This document shows, in pieces, positions 45,981 to 56,955 of a stretch of 64,000 bases of DNA. How positions within the stretch are numbered: position 1 is the stretch's first letter; the number at the start of each line of letters is the position of its first letter. The stretch spans positions 62,001 to 126,000 of the forward strand of contig JBAJFG010000146.1 of NCBI GenBank assembly GCA_037903475.1. Reading direction: 5' to 3'. A program made the translations under genes and the position numbers. This DNA comes from Ancylostoma caninum (Eukaryota; Nematoda; Chromadorea; Rhabditida; Ancylostomatidae). A model generated the notes under the pieces. It had not been told where the DNA came from. It ran no database searches and worked only from the letters and a program-made list of their open reading frames with translations.

Positions 45981-46104
45981 TAAAAAAAAATCTCATCAAA
46001 TTCTTGTGAATGCGTTCTCAAATACGTCTTAGCTTCATGTGAGAGTTGTATGATATTAAATCAACGCATATATCTGAATAAGTGAAAAGATGAATTTTAG
46101 TGTG

Positions 46105-48960
46105 TTAAATGCCATCAAAGAAACGGTTCATATTCCTTTTCAGCAGTTTCTTCCTGGAAATTTTACTATTTTCAGATGAGAGAACTTCAGGAGATAGGCG
46201 TTGAAAGAGTCTAGCACAACGGTAAAGTACAAAGTTGAGCAGAGCGGAGATGTTGTGACGGTTGGGCTTCGCATAATGTAGATTAAATCCACCTAATCTT
46301 GTGGATGTTGGTCAAAATATCCAATATTTACTCGCATTTAATCCAATTTCTTTACGTAGAATACGGAAACAGAAAACTAGGTCAAAAAACAATCTCCGAC
46401 TTTGTAAACTTCTTAGACCTAAAGTCTTAAGGCGGTTATCATACTCAGGAAGATTTCGTGGAACTGATCCACGAAAACACCTATGAAATGTTAAACGCGT
46501 GAATGTGTGTTGGACTTTTTCAATCTTTTCTATATCTTTTTTAAGAGTGGGATTCCACACTTGAGAGCAGTGTTCCAAGTGTGGTAGCACATATGTTTTA
46601 TAGAGTTTAGTTAAAATAGTATGGTTGGAGCAGTGAACACTACGGAAGATAGTGAAAAGAGTGGAATATGCTCTCTTAACAACGGCATCAATATGGTCAG
46701 AAAATCTAAGCCGGGTATCTATCAAAACGCCCAAATCTTGCGCATGTTGACATTGATTCATTTTGACTCCATTTATGGTATAGCCAGGTGAGTCGCAATC
46801 GCCGAGGTGCAAGAAAGAGCATTTGTTGGGATTGATGGGTAGCTCCCACTGCAAGGTCCAAATAATGAGTTTCTCAATCGACAGCGAGAGCGCAGAATAG
46901 ACATCAATGCTATTTTGACTGTTAAATGCGCCATAGATCTTTACGTCGTCCGCATATACTTGCACCTTAACTTCGGGAGAAGTTTTCAGTAATTGCGGTA
47001 GATCAATGGTATATATGAGGAATAGCAGTGGTGATAATGCTCCCCCCTGCGGGACTCCACTGGTACATGGATATCTACTGGAGAATCGTTGTCCAACTCT
47101 TACAGTCATATGTCGATCTTCTAGGTAAGATTTCAACCAGTTCAGGAGTTTGCCGGATATTCCCAGACACTTTAGTTTATAAATAAGGGCAGAGTGGGGA
47201 ACCTTGTCGAAGGCTTTGGAAAAGTCGAAATATATGATGTCAACAGATTTTCCATCATTTTGAGCTTTTCTCCAGTCAAACAAACTATTTATCAAATTTG
47301 TAGTGGTTGACTTCCCAGGTAGAAAGCCGTGTTGTTCTGTAGGAATTCTGTGACATTTTCGGAGCCAAGACAGTAGTTTTTCGCGTATATTTTTTTCCAT
47401 GATTTTGATGGGTGTGGGATTCAAGCTAATGGGGCGAAATTCTGTGACCATATGAGCAGTTGGTTTTTTAGGTATTCCTGTCACAATGGCTTCTTTCCAT
47501 AAGCTTGGCACTTCCCCAAAATGCATAGAGAGGTTGAATATATGAGTGAGAGGCTTTGAGAGGGTGTTCGCACATTTCTGATAAACGATTTGTGGAATAT
47601 CATCATATAATTCAGTGCAGGAGGGTTTGAGGTTTTTTAGGACAGCCATTACTTCGTCCATATGGAAAGTGATATTGTTGCATGTGTGAAGAGTTGGAAT
47701 AGGAACGAAAGCTTGAAATTTTTTATTAGGGCTTGCGAATGTGAATACACTTGCAAAATATTCTGCAAAAGCTTCAGCTTTTTCTCCATCGTTTTTACAG
47801 TCTTTTCCATGTAAATCACAGAGAATTGGTAGATACGTTCTCGTTTTAATCTTATAGTGAACATATCTGTGTAACTTTTTCATTGATTTTTCAGAGGCAA
47901 GGCGATGCTCTAGGTTTGCCAAGAACTTTTTCAGATGGTGATCTATGTCAGAGCAGACTTTCCTGTACAATTGATTAGACAGAGTATTCTCTAAAATATG
48001 AAAGAGGCGTTGTTTTTGTTCCATAAGCGATTTGATTTGGGATGGGTAATGAAATAATGGTGGTTTAGGTAATTTCATCGAGCCAAATATGGATAGGCCT
48101 TTATATATGACTGCTAAAAACCTTTGATATAGATCTTCTACAGAGACATATTTATCAAAAAGAGATAACCAATTTATACCCGAAAAGAAGTTGTTGAGGC
48201 CAGTATAATGGAAATTTAGGAAATCAGGGATAGGGTAAATCGTTGTTTTACGGATATAGTCATTTACCTCAAAAGAGACAACGCAATGGTCGGCATTGGA
48301 CAACGATGGAAGAAGTGTAACATTTCTAACTTCATTCGAAGATGAGAAAACAACATCCAGAATGTTGTCGCAATGTGTGGGTTGATGTACATGCTGAGTG
48401 AATCCGATTTCAGAGAAGAAATCAGCAAGCGCGGTAGAAGAATAATCGAGGGGTTCGTAGTTTACCCAATTCACGTGTAGGTTAAGGTCAGCGGTAATGA
48501 TAGTATTTGCTTGAGAGGAAGTGGAAACGAAAAGTAGTTCAATTAGCTGTTGATCATCGGCAGGGGTCGAATGTGGTGGCCGATAAACAATAACGAACCT
48601 AGTGAACGAAAAATTGTTTGGAGAAAAGACATCAATACTCAATACGTCAGCATTTGAGGAATTGTGGGTTTCGTTCCTTTTAACAGATAGTGTTCCTCTG
48701 ACAATGCAGCAAACACCACCTCCCCTACGTATGGTTCTGTCATTACGATAAATTAGGTAAGGCAAATTCCCTAAAATTTCTGAATCAAGCACATGAGAGT
48801 TCAACCATGTCTCCGTAACCAACAGAAGGTCAGGTTTATGCAAACATAAAAATGAATTCAAATGATCAATTTTATTTACAATACTACGAGCATTCAATAA
48901 GCAGCATTTGAGAGTATCAGATGCACCGTGCCAGTTTAACAGTTTACCGGCCTTTTGTTT
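46105..48960 (-). CDS. CR1-like ORF2: AP endonuclease and reverse transcriptase
   Basis: ORF2 makes the nick and copies the element RNA at the target. The first Met is at 48897, though the frame is open to about 48960 through LKCCLLNARSIVNK, so the true start may be upstream. The endonuclease fills residues 1-215: catalytic Glu in TETWL (28-32), a TADLNLHVNW block and SNADHCVVSFEV. The RT follows: EFRPISLNP, QHGFLPGKSTTTNL, YFDFSKAFDKVPH (near residue 556), SGVPQGGALSPLLF and YADD at 648-651. A TGA at 46312-46314 ends the long frame at 861 codons. The same frame continues with PTSTRLGGFNLHY and a typical CR1 C-terminal tail to a TAA at 46105-46107, which would make about 930 residues. Only this one nonsense codon mars ORF2. 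Confidence 0.93.
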
Positions 48961-49618
48961 GGTAGCTCAGAGATATGTTTGAGCTGATTTCGATATACAA
49001 CCCATCCACGTTTTGTTTTTCCTTTGTTACGTTCTCGTGCCATCTGACGTAGCTCGTAGTCTCGCTTTCTTTCATCTTCTGTCATGCTTTTTCGAATAAA
49101 AATATCTTTGAAACCAGCACTGCGCAACAAACGAGCATTTGCTAGGGCTTTTCTCCAGTAAAAGGTCGATGGAAATACCAACTTAACAAGTCGGGGCCGG
49201 TCGCCATTGGGTTTTCCGATGCGGAAGACATCGGAGATGTTGCAGTCGATGTCCAGCGCATCAAGAATTTCATCGACCTTAGACTTGAGATCATGCGACC
49301 GTTCGGTTGGTCGCAGACCCTCAGCAGGTTCCTTTATGCCACTGATGACAACAGTACGGGCGCGCTTTTCAGCTTCTACTTCACGAGAAATCTCTCTAGG
49401 AATCTTTTAAGAGAGAAGCTCTAGCACATGCTCGATTGTCGGGTCCTTGTTCCTCTCTTTAGCGTAAGTAAAAGATCACTGACAGTCATTTTGCTCAGCT
49501 CATCGTCATTCTCAACATTTGCAGTTGTATTCTCATGATTTTCTTGTTTAGGAGTGCAGGGAGATCCTGCACTTGATTCTTTCTTTTTACTTGCACGATC
49601 AGCTTTAGAGGTTCTCAT
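48936..49618 (-). pseudogene. CR1-like ORF1 with frameshift
   Basis: ORF1 proteins bind element RNA. The C-terminal frame (about 49414 to 48936) contains RTVVISGIKEP, VDEILDALDIDCNISDVFRI, RPRLVKLVFPS and SMTEDERKRDYELR, the usual ORF1 blocks before the endonuclease ORF in CR1-type elements. The N-terminal 65 codons (49421-49618) are Lys/Ser-rich and lie in a different frame, ending near GTRTRQSSMC. One or two small indels around 49410-49450 therefore break the protein. Confidence 0.8.
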
Positions 49619-50826
49619 CTTTTGCTAACTTCCAGTAAGGAGCAAACAAGTACTGAGACGATGGCAGTATGCAAACCTTAGCGAAGCTCAAAAAAAGGCG
49701 CGCGATCAGGAATGAGAATAAAATTACTTACTTAATGTGCTTGCACAAAAACCACAGTAGTCGTAATAAGTCCGACGCTACAGATCGTGAACTAATAGAA
49801 CTTGAAGAAGAGCCTTGAGAAAGCACGGCCGTACACGACCAATGATGGTTTATATGTGTTACGTCTGTACAAAAAGAAATAAACGTTTCTCACTATTTGG
49901 AGCCCTGCAGGGAACTTATGCTATTTTGGGGTCAGCATCTAAAACCGCATGTAGACAGGGTGGCCCGTAATTATGGGGACAAAAACAAGCGCTCATTTAA
50001 AACTCACTTCGACTTCGGATGAGCTATATCATTGTATTCTTGCTCGCTTTTGAACAATGAACTAAAGCACGTATTGATGACGGAAATTTCATGCATCTAC
50101 CGCTGCATCCACACTAAGGCGTTGGACAGTTTCGTTGACGCTGGCACGTCGGCGACACCGTCAACTTCACTCCTGGCCAAATGAACTTCCTTTCAACACT
50201 TGTGAGGGAGAAATCAAAGAAATACTATGCTTATGAGGCTTTGACGAAGCCATTTTTACAAGAACCGAAATGAACGATGCAAGGGATTGGAAATTGGTGT
50301 TCCTTTTTGTTAGTGGTAATCGCCAAAATCATTGAAATCTTTGTGCATTTTTTTCATTTCCTGCAAACAGTATCTATTAACTCTAGAAATTCTAGATACT
50401 GCAAACAGTATCTAGTACTCCTAAAGTCAGAAGTTATCTAAGATTTAACTTTTTTCCCTACAGAGCAGGTTCGGAGTATGCCAAATTAAGTAAAAGGCAA
50501 GGGATACCAGTTAGCGTTTGTTCATTCAGGAACATGATTAACCGCTACTTGTCTACTTGAGATAATTTGCTAAGTTCCATTACCACTCTTCTTTATTCCA
50601 ATTTTCGCAATTGTATCACGGATATCCTGATACCGATGTTCCGTGCCCATGTCTGGTTCTACATCTGTTCACATGAGTATACTCATATAATAAATAAGTA
50701 AAGAAAGAAATAAAAAGTATCAAGCCTTCCATTTCCATTTATATCAGGATTTGTTCCCAACTCTTCACTGCTTCGAATCATTGTGTAAGCCGATTTCTTA
50801 CTCGATGTCAACAATTTGAGAACTAG

Positions 50827-51164
50827 TGTTGATGATTTATAGATCAACAACCATATATTCCTTATATCTTCTAGGTTCAAAGATCAACTATATGATCAGC
50901 CTCTAGTTATTTACCACCAGTACTCGTGCTCAGGTATCTAATCACTCAACTTGGAGTAACAATTGAGCAGTCAGGGTCGACCCTTAGAGCGGCACCCCTT
51001 TGTTTCGTTATATCCATTGGCAGTTTACCCACAGCAGTTCCTTATCAGGTCAGCCCCGCCCATTTCTGTGTGCATAAAAGGGGCCTCCGAATGCATATTG
51101 TACTCGTCTCCATATTCAACTGTGTGCAGGGCGTAATAAACATCTGAGCTCATTCGTCTACCCA
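50827..51164 (+). repeat. 5' LTR of the BEL/Pao element
   Basis: It starts TGTTGATGATTTATAGATCA and contains GTACTCGTGCTCAGGTATCT, a TATA-like CATAAAAGG near 51075 and AATAAA in CGTAATAAACATCTGAG near 51130 (poly-A signal position). The 3' limit is uncertain because identity with the other LTR fades after CATTCG (51154). Confidence 0.8.
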
Positions 51165-51973
51165 CATCACTTGGTCGCAACCAAATTGGTGCATCGGCCA
51201 GTGATCCTTCCTTTGGACCCTCGTGCGCGTCTTTCTGCAAGGAACACGAGGACCGAAGGAGGCAAAGTCCCGCGTGGCAGCACACCCCACCGCTGTCTTA
51301 GAAGGTCTCTTACGAGTCCTTTCTCAAAGAACCAGTGAGCGGAAAAGACTGCATGGTTCAGTCTACTGTTCAGAAAGTCTCTTCTCCTTTGCGTGTCCTT
51401 CCGAGGAACCAAGGAAAACTTAAGAGACTTGAGCTAGTTGAACAGTGTGTTGTGCAACCAGATGAGTAACCAATAACTCGTCTTGGTTTTAACTCGAGCA
51501 GATCAGCCAAAAGAACTCTCGAGTCTTATAACAACACAGCGTCTCAGCAACGCCTGTTGTTTAGTTAGGTTCGGCTTCAACTGTCAACCTTTCAAAGCCA
51601 CAAAATCTTGAAAACTCTCACGAGCGTCCTGTGGAAGAGATTTTGCCAGGCTCATCCAACTGTCAGAAAGTCTCTTTCGAGACTTGAGTAAATAGACAGT
51701 TGGATAACAAGTCGAGTAAATCAGAACTCGACTTGCTCATGGCTCGAGCAGGTAATCAATATCTCTCGAGCTTTGAAAGAGCAGCACAGCGCCCAAGCTT
51801 GCTGTTTCATAGGCAGAAGTCCGGCACTCGAATTGCCAGCCTCTGTTCTACAACCGTCTTTGCACACAGCAAAGCTCGGCTACTGGTGGGGTCTCAGCCA
51901 CCTCCACCAGAGGAAAACAGCCAAGCGTTCACATCACGCTTGCTGTTCATCTAGCTGAGGTTGGGCACACCAA

Positions 51974-52369
51974 TTGCCAGCCTCTCTAGGTGACAACCGG
52001 CTTTGCACACAGGAAAGAACGGCTCTTGACAAGATCCACGCCACCTTGTCCAGGGGAACGCAGCACAGCGTTAGTCTCGCCAGCGCACAGCGTGTCTCGC
52101 CGTACTTACTCATTGGGCAAGACCTCAGTACTATCATAGACCGCGGTAGTCCGGTGCTCACGCTTCCTTCAGGACTCATCTTAACACCGACCGTCTTCGG
52201 GTACACCATCACCGGAACCAGCCGCACCACCGCAAACGAGATCGCTTGTGAAGCCCATGAAAGCGCAGTGGAAGTATCTACTACCATATCAAGGAATGAC
52301 TACAAACAGCATATCAACATCACACAAGAACTGGAATCTGTTTGCCTTGAGACAGAGTCATTGGGATGA
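51974..52369 (+). pseudogene. BEL/Pao protease remnant
   Basis: The open frame contains PYLLIGQDLSTIIDRGSP followed by LPSGLILTPTVFGYTITG. The LIGxD block with a downstream LPSGL-x-L-x-P-T-x-x-G-Y-x-I-x-G block is the C-terminal half of Pao/BEL aspartic proteases. The N-terminal catalytic DTG-like motif is not seen. Downstream codons (52546-52833) are Lys/Arg-rich but unrecognised. There is no reverse transcriptase after it, so the polyprotein is deleted. Confidence 0.7.
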
Positions 52370-53142
52370 ATCTATTATGGAATCTGCGAATGACCACAAA
52401 GGAAACCCTTATTGCAACATTGCTTCGGAAGTACTACCACACATTGGATCACGGATGGCTCCATTGAATCGCGGAAAACCTGGGAAGAAGGTCAGGACCA
52501 TCTGGAACCGCGACTACCTGGAGTTTCGCGACCAACCTCGACTGCATGAAGAATACGGAAAATCGACTAGCAGAAAAAAAAGAAGTGCTTCTGAAGGCGA
52601 ATAAGATCTTCGGAAAGAAATCTTCTAAAAAGAGGAAAGAAGCTGCCGGGACCGTAAAAAAGCCAGTAATCTGTGAAATGAGGAGAAGGATCGTTCGAAG
52701 CAGCACCGGATGCGCGAACAACACTCGTATGACCACACCAACTTCTTTGCATGCAACAGCACGAATGAAGGATTCGTTACCAGCACGGCAGCAACGTCGC
52801 AGAATGACAACACCGTGGCTGTACCGACATTAGCTCTTCAAGCAAGGGTCGTAGCTCAGCGCCTTCCGACGAGCATGGAAATGTTTTAGAGATTTATAAT
52901 TATTTGTTGTGTTCGCTTCATTGTTAAATTAACGTCTTTGGTGATTTCACTAGCTGTATTCGGTGAAATGTACCTGCGTTTGTGATAGTGTTAGTTGTGA
53001 TTTTTATGTTCGATTTTTCAAGAATTCTCCTATAATTGTTTTCTTCATATCGGCACCTCATGACGTTTTGAAAATAGGTATTTCGTTGTTCTCATTGTAT
53101 TCTGTCATTGCTATCCTGACATTTTCCCTTGTCGGCCCGGAG

Positions 53143-54844
53143 TGTTGGTGATTTATATATCACCAACCATATATTTCTTTTATCTTCCAGGTCCAAAGAT
53201 CAGCTATATGACTAGCCTCTAGTTATTTACTACCAGTACTCGTGCTCAGGTATCTAATCACTCAACTTGGAGTGACAATTGAGCAGACGGGGTCGATTCT
53301 TAGAGCGGCACCCGCTTGTTTCGTTATATCCATTGGCACTTTAGCCACAGTTCCTTATCAGGTCAGCTCCGCCCAGGGTAAAGCACGGGTACGACAACCC
53401 AAACCGCCCGTACGTATTTTGGTACGTAGGAAAACGGGGGGTACGTATGATGGTGGGTGAATTCTCACTGAGAAACCTCTTTTGAGGAGGAGTGACACAT
53501 AGATTTTCATTCTGCAGTAGTTCCTAACATCATCCACATCACCGCCAAGATGGACGACCGCAATAACTAAAAGAGCCCTCAATAGTTTTATCATTCTCGA
53601 GTATCTTATCATTCTCGAGTATCTTTCGAAATAATAATCTGTTAGCCCTTCCGCTCAAACAGCACATTAAACTGCGAAACCCTGAACCAAACATCCACAT
53701 TCCTCAACAAGGTGTCTCTCATTCTTGACTTTTTATGCTTTCATAAGATTTTTTTAAGGTACGATGACCCCTTTTCCGACCTTTCTTAATGTCTGCATTG
53801 CTTTCATGAATAGCAGAAGTTTGCTTGCACGCGAACAGAGACGATTATGTTGAAAAAAGGCCGTTGTGGCCAATACTATCCGTCTAGTGCGCCCCGTCGC
53901 ACTCCAACGCTACGCCGTGCAGTGAAATTCGCGCCGCGTCACGTTACGGTGTTTTGCACTACAGGGCAGGCGTGGAGAAGGTGCGTGTATCGCACCCGTA
54001 TCGCACCTGCCCTGTGGTGGACTCTAGAATATTCGAGAATGGCTGAGAGATGCGCGTGAAGCGTAAATGTGGCTTGCGAGAGAGTATGCAGAAAATCAAT
54101 AAGGCCGTTGAATGTGGACGCTCTACATCACATGCTGAGGTCAAATATATTATCACGTCCAATCCTGTTGAAACAAATCCAACCATTCAAACATCTTGTC
54201 CATCTTTTTTTCACGGTTAGGATGGAATTCACACTAACATGTCCCGACTTGTAAGACTCTGGTCCTCAAATTTGGTAGGTCTAGCTGGGATGATATAGAA
54301 TTCCCAACACAAAATGGAAAAATAATGATTGTTGGCAGAAGTACCTATGGAAAATAGGGAAAATGAAATGCTAATATTTCTTGGAATGCACATCAGCTCA
54401 ACATCGAGTGTACCACAACATGGTTCCTCAGATGGTGAATGGAGCATTTTTATAGGAGAATATAGACTTAAATATTACCAATAGAAGGATGCCTCTTATT
54501 TACAAAACACTTCAAATCGAAGTTTTTTTTTCGGCCTAAAAACTGCATTTAACTTCATCTCGAATACCAGCATTGCTACCAGCATAACGTTTCAGCGCAT
54601 CGTGTCTTCACTTCTTCACGTTAACGAAAAAATTTCTAAGAAATCAACAGCGGTTTACAAACCAGTACGAAGTGTTTGATTTCTTCTTCTTGTATTTCCT
54701 GATTGTGGGTGTGGCTTACTTTTGGTTGGGAGCAAAAGGTGGGGGGGGGGGGGGTACGTATTTTGGAACTCTAGATCGCACTCCATGCTTTACCCTGGCT
54801 CGTTTACCCCCCGTAATAAACATCTGAGCCCATTCGACTTCCTA
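53143..54844 (+). repeat. 3' LTR of the BEL/Pao element, split
   Basis: The first part, 53143-53375, starts TGTTGGTGATTTATATATCA and matches the 5' LTR to CAGCTCCGCCCA. The match resumes at 54812 with CGTAATAAACATCTGAGCCC. The insertion at 53373-54798 lies between, together with loss of roughly 70 bp of LTR that includes the TATA-like site. Confidence 0.82.
53373..54798. mobile_element. Element with CCAGGGTAAAGCA ends inserted in the 3' LTR
   Basis: CCAGGGTAAAGCACGG at 53373 is the reverse complement of CCATGCTTTACCCTGG ending at 54798 with one mismatch. GTACGTATTTTGG occurs close to both ends. The 1.4-kb interior has a G run (54739-54754) and no recognised transposase. The flanking LTR shows a deletion and not a clean target duplication. 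Confidence 0.72.
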
Positions 54845-55049
54845 TCTTTTACGCGAATATTGAAAGAGGTGACCAAGACCTAACCAATAAATAAATATAA
54901 TTCCGAGTGAGACACAGCAATCTAGAGTAAATTCCAGAAGTGGAAACTTGCACTGTGTCACCATAATTATCGGCCACCCTGTACATCGCATCACGAATGA
55001 GCACTTTGACCAAGTATCCTTCCTTTGTTAGTTATTGCAATCCTCTCAA

Positions 55050-56055
55050 ATGAACATTGGTAGTGTTCGGAGCGTAGATATAATGCGTACTTATCTCTTA
55101 TCATAGCGGTTTCGTTATAGGCAGGTCATCGAGGGTGTGGAGGTGCAAAAAAAGGCACAAAAGGCGTTCGGCGTTCCATCATGGTTCTATGGATACAGTA
55201 CCGTTCTTGCTCTGTTATGCACTGAAAAGTCGGAAACATATGAGTTGCTTCCTTTTGATGCGGACACATCTTTCACAAGGGCACGAACATCTCAGGAACC
55301 ACACCTGACACAGAACCACCAAGTTTTCTCCGATGAATGGGCTTTCCGAGAATTTATTCCCGAAATCTTATCTCTGGTTGAGTTTCGCAGGGCAGCGGGA
55401 AGTGCTGCCGTATTTCCTTGTACGTCAGCCTATCGCACAATGTAGTGCGCAGACCGGAAACGAAAGATTTCATAGGGAGAATTACGAAGTGCTCAGATCT
55501 CTGAACTTATTTGGTTACCCCCTTTCTTCCAATATACATTAAAAGCAACACTTAATTTTATAGTATAAATGCCGTATTGTATTAACAAAAACATTAATCC
55601 GAAGGCATACTTACGTCCACTTCACAGTGGATGTCACAAAAGAAGGTTGGGATTTTAATGATGGGTGCACTGGAATGCATCACTGGGAAGACACCGCACG
55701 ATGATTTCACAGACCTGATATGGGTAAAGTGGGGACTGTTGGCATGGAAGCGAGGCATGCTGTATAGTTTCTGAAGCTTGTTTCCCATTTTGAACCTGGT
55801 GGCAATCATCGTACACCGACCTGAGTCGAATAAAAATTCATTGATTTAGGAATCAAACGCGCTGTCATCAATCGAATTCATCACGACATCAAGAGGTATC
55901 TGCAGCGGATTAGAGCTATACCGTTCAGATGGCGTCAATACTTCGGTAGGCTTTTAAGAAATATTTGTAGCTCGGTTAATAGCAACTGGATTAGAGAAAG
56001 CGAAGTTATCTATTGTATTTGAGCAGCCATTTCTTCCTCTACCGAACAAGGCAGC
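55050..56055. other. No gene recognised
   Basis: A 102-codon plus-strand frame (55137-55445) has no family motif. No repeat structure was found apart from the TGACCAAGTATCCTTC word at 55008, shared with the inverted repeat at 5.1-5.5 kb. Confidence 0.4.
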
Positions 56056-56061
56056 ATAATT

Positions 56062-56491
56062 TTGAGGAATGGAGAGAATGAATGAGAACCAGGATGCCGT
56101 ACTGGGCCAGTTTTTCCTGGGTATGTTTTCGAGTGAGAGGCGTACATAGCATTACCCTGAAGCAGAAGAAAACCTGATTCTGTTACCCGCTGCCAACCAC
56201 ATCTACAGCAGAGTTTTGGACATCAACTCGCATTCACAATACTAAGAATCTACTGTCAACGCTTGACTAGGTTGGAGGTGGCTGCAGTCAATCACACCCT
56301 TACAGCACCACCAAACTCCTCACACAACCTCTCTAGAGAGAAGATATGGTTTAGGGAAACTTAGAAGTTCCCCTAAACCATATCTTCTCTCTAGAGAGGC
56401 TGTAATGCTACGCCTCTCACTCGAAAACATACCCAGGAAAAACTGGCCCAGTACGGCATCGTGGTTCTCATTCATTCTCTCCATTCCTCAA
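56062..56491. repeat. Inverted duplication with central hairpin
   Basis: TTGAGGAATGGAGAGAATGA through GGGTATGTTTTCGAGTGAGA (56062-56155) is matched in reverse complement at 56407-56491. Nearer the centre, CCTCTCTAGAGAGAAGATAT plus nine bases (56328-56356) is matched perfectly at 56371-56399 across a 14-bp loop. The left side has about 170 bp (56160-56327) with no counterpart, as if inserted later into one arm. Confidence 0.92.
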
Positions 56492-56639
56492 ACCTTTCCC
56501 CTACTGAATATCAGTTTTTCCGAGTCTCACATGCGAACCTACGACAGCAAAAGATTGCTGATCTGGAACATGCCCGAATCGTCTTCCAAAAGTCTGCAGA
56601 TTTTTGCGATCTCAGTTTTTTATTGTAGAGGCATACCAT

Positions 56640-56955
56640 GTCTATCCATACCCATCCGCATTTCTTGCTATAGTGCAAAAACAGAGCTTCATCTATAGTA
56701 ATTATATGGTCCAGAACGTCGTTTTGGGACGAAAAATTAGGTCAGAAAAGATCAGAGCGGATAAGGCGCTTTTCACTAGTCAGTGTTCACGTCCGTACCT
56801 TTCTTACCTTGTTGATTGAAGTCAAATGTTTTGAAACTGTAGTATAGTGAGCTTCTATCCTTTCTCTCATCGTCAGGATGGTAAGATCCTGTTTAGCTTC
56901 CACGGCTGCTCTCAATGCCTGATCGTCCAGCGACATCCCGCGACCACGACCATGG
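56640..56955 (-). pseudogene. mariner transposase fragment
   Basis: On the minus strand HGRGRGMSLDDQALRAAVEA leads to ERIEAHYTTVSKHLTSINKV, the second helix-turn-helix of mariner transposases (normally GRPSSLDD...HTTVSRHLKKIGKV). Past a stop, IITIDEALFLHY near 56690 fits the first catalytic Asp block (a VTGDEKWILY-like segment). Frameshifts and stops make it dead, and no termini were identified. Confidence 0.75.

Larger units (their letters stand above)
45980..49700 (-). mobile_element. CR1-like non-LTR retrotransposon, nearly full length
   Basis: On the minus strand the order is ORF1 (disrupted), ORF2 (endonuclease plus reverse transcriptase), then a short 3' untranslated stretch. ORF2 overlaps the end of ORF1 in another frame, the normal arrangement for this clade. 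The 5' and 3' limits are estimates, since no target duplication was identified. A run of eight to nine A/T residues near 45984 may mark the 3' side. Confidence 0.85.
50827..54845 (+). mobile_element. BEL/Pao LTR retrotransposon, degenerate and interrupted
   Basis: Two LTR copies in direct orientation flank a 2-kb interior with a Pao-type protease remnant. The reverse transcriptase, RNase H and integrase regions are missing, so most of pol is deleted. The LTRs differ by about 10% over 233 compared bases by eye, which makes the insertion old. The 3' LTR is interrupted by the element at 53373-54798. A TGG-starting primer-binding site may lie at about 51171 (TGGTCGCAACCAAATTGG). Confidence 0.82.
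49955..54982. mobile_element. mariner-like inverted ends bracketing a BEL/Pao insertion
   Basis: ACAGGGTGGCCCGTAATTAT at 49955 and the reverse complement of ACAGGGTGGCCGATAATTAT at 54982 form terminal inverted repeats next to TA. Everything from 50827 to about 54845 is the LTR element, leaving about 1 kb of original sequence, a normal size for a decayed Tc1/mariner element. No transposase motif was recognised in that 1 kb. The alternative is two unrelated solo ends. Confidence 0.6.
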
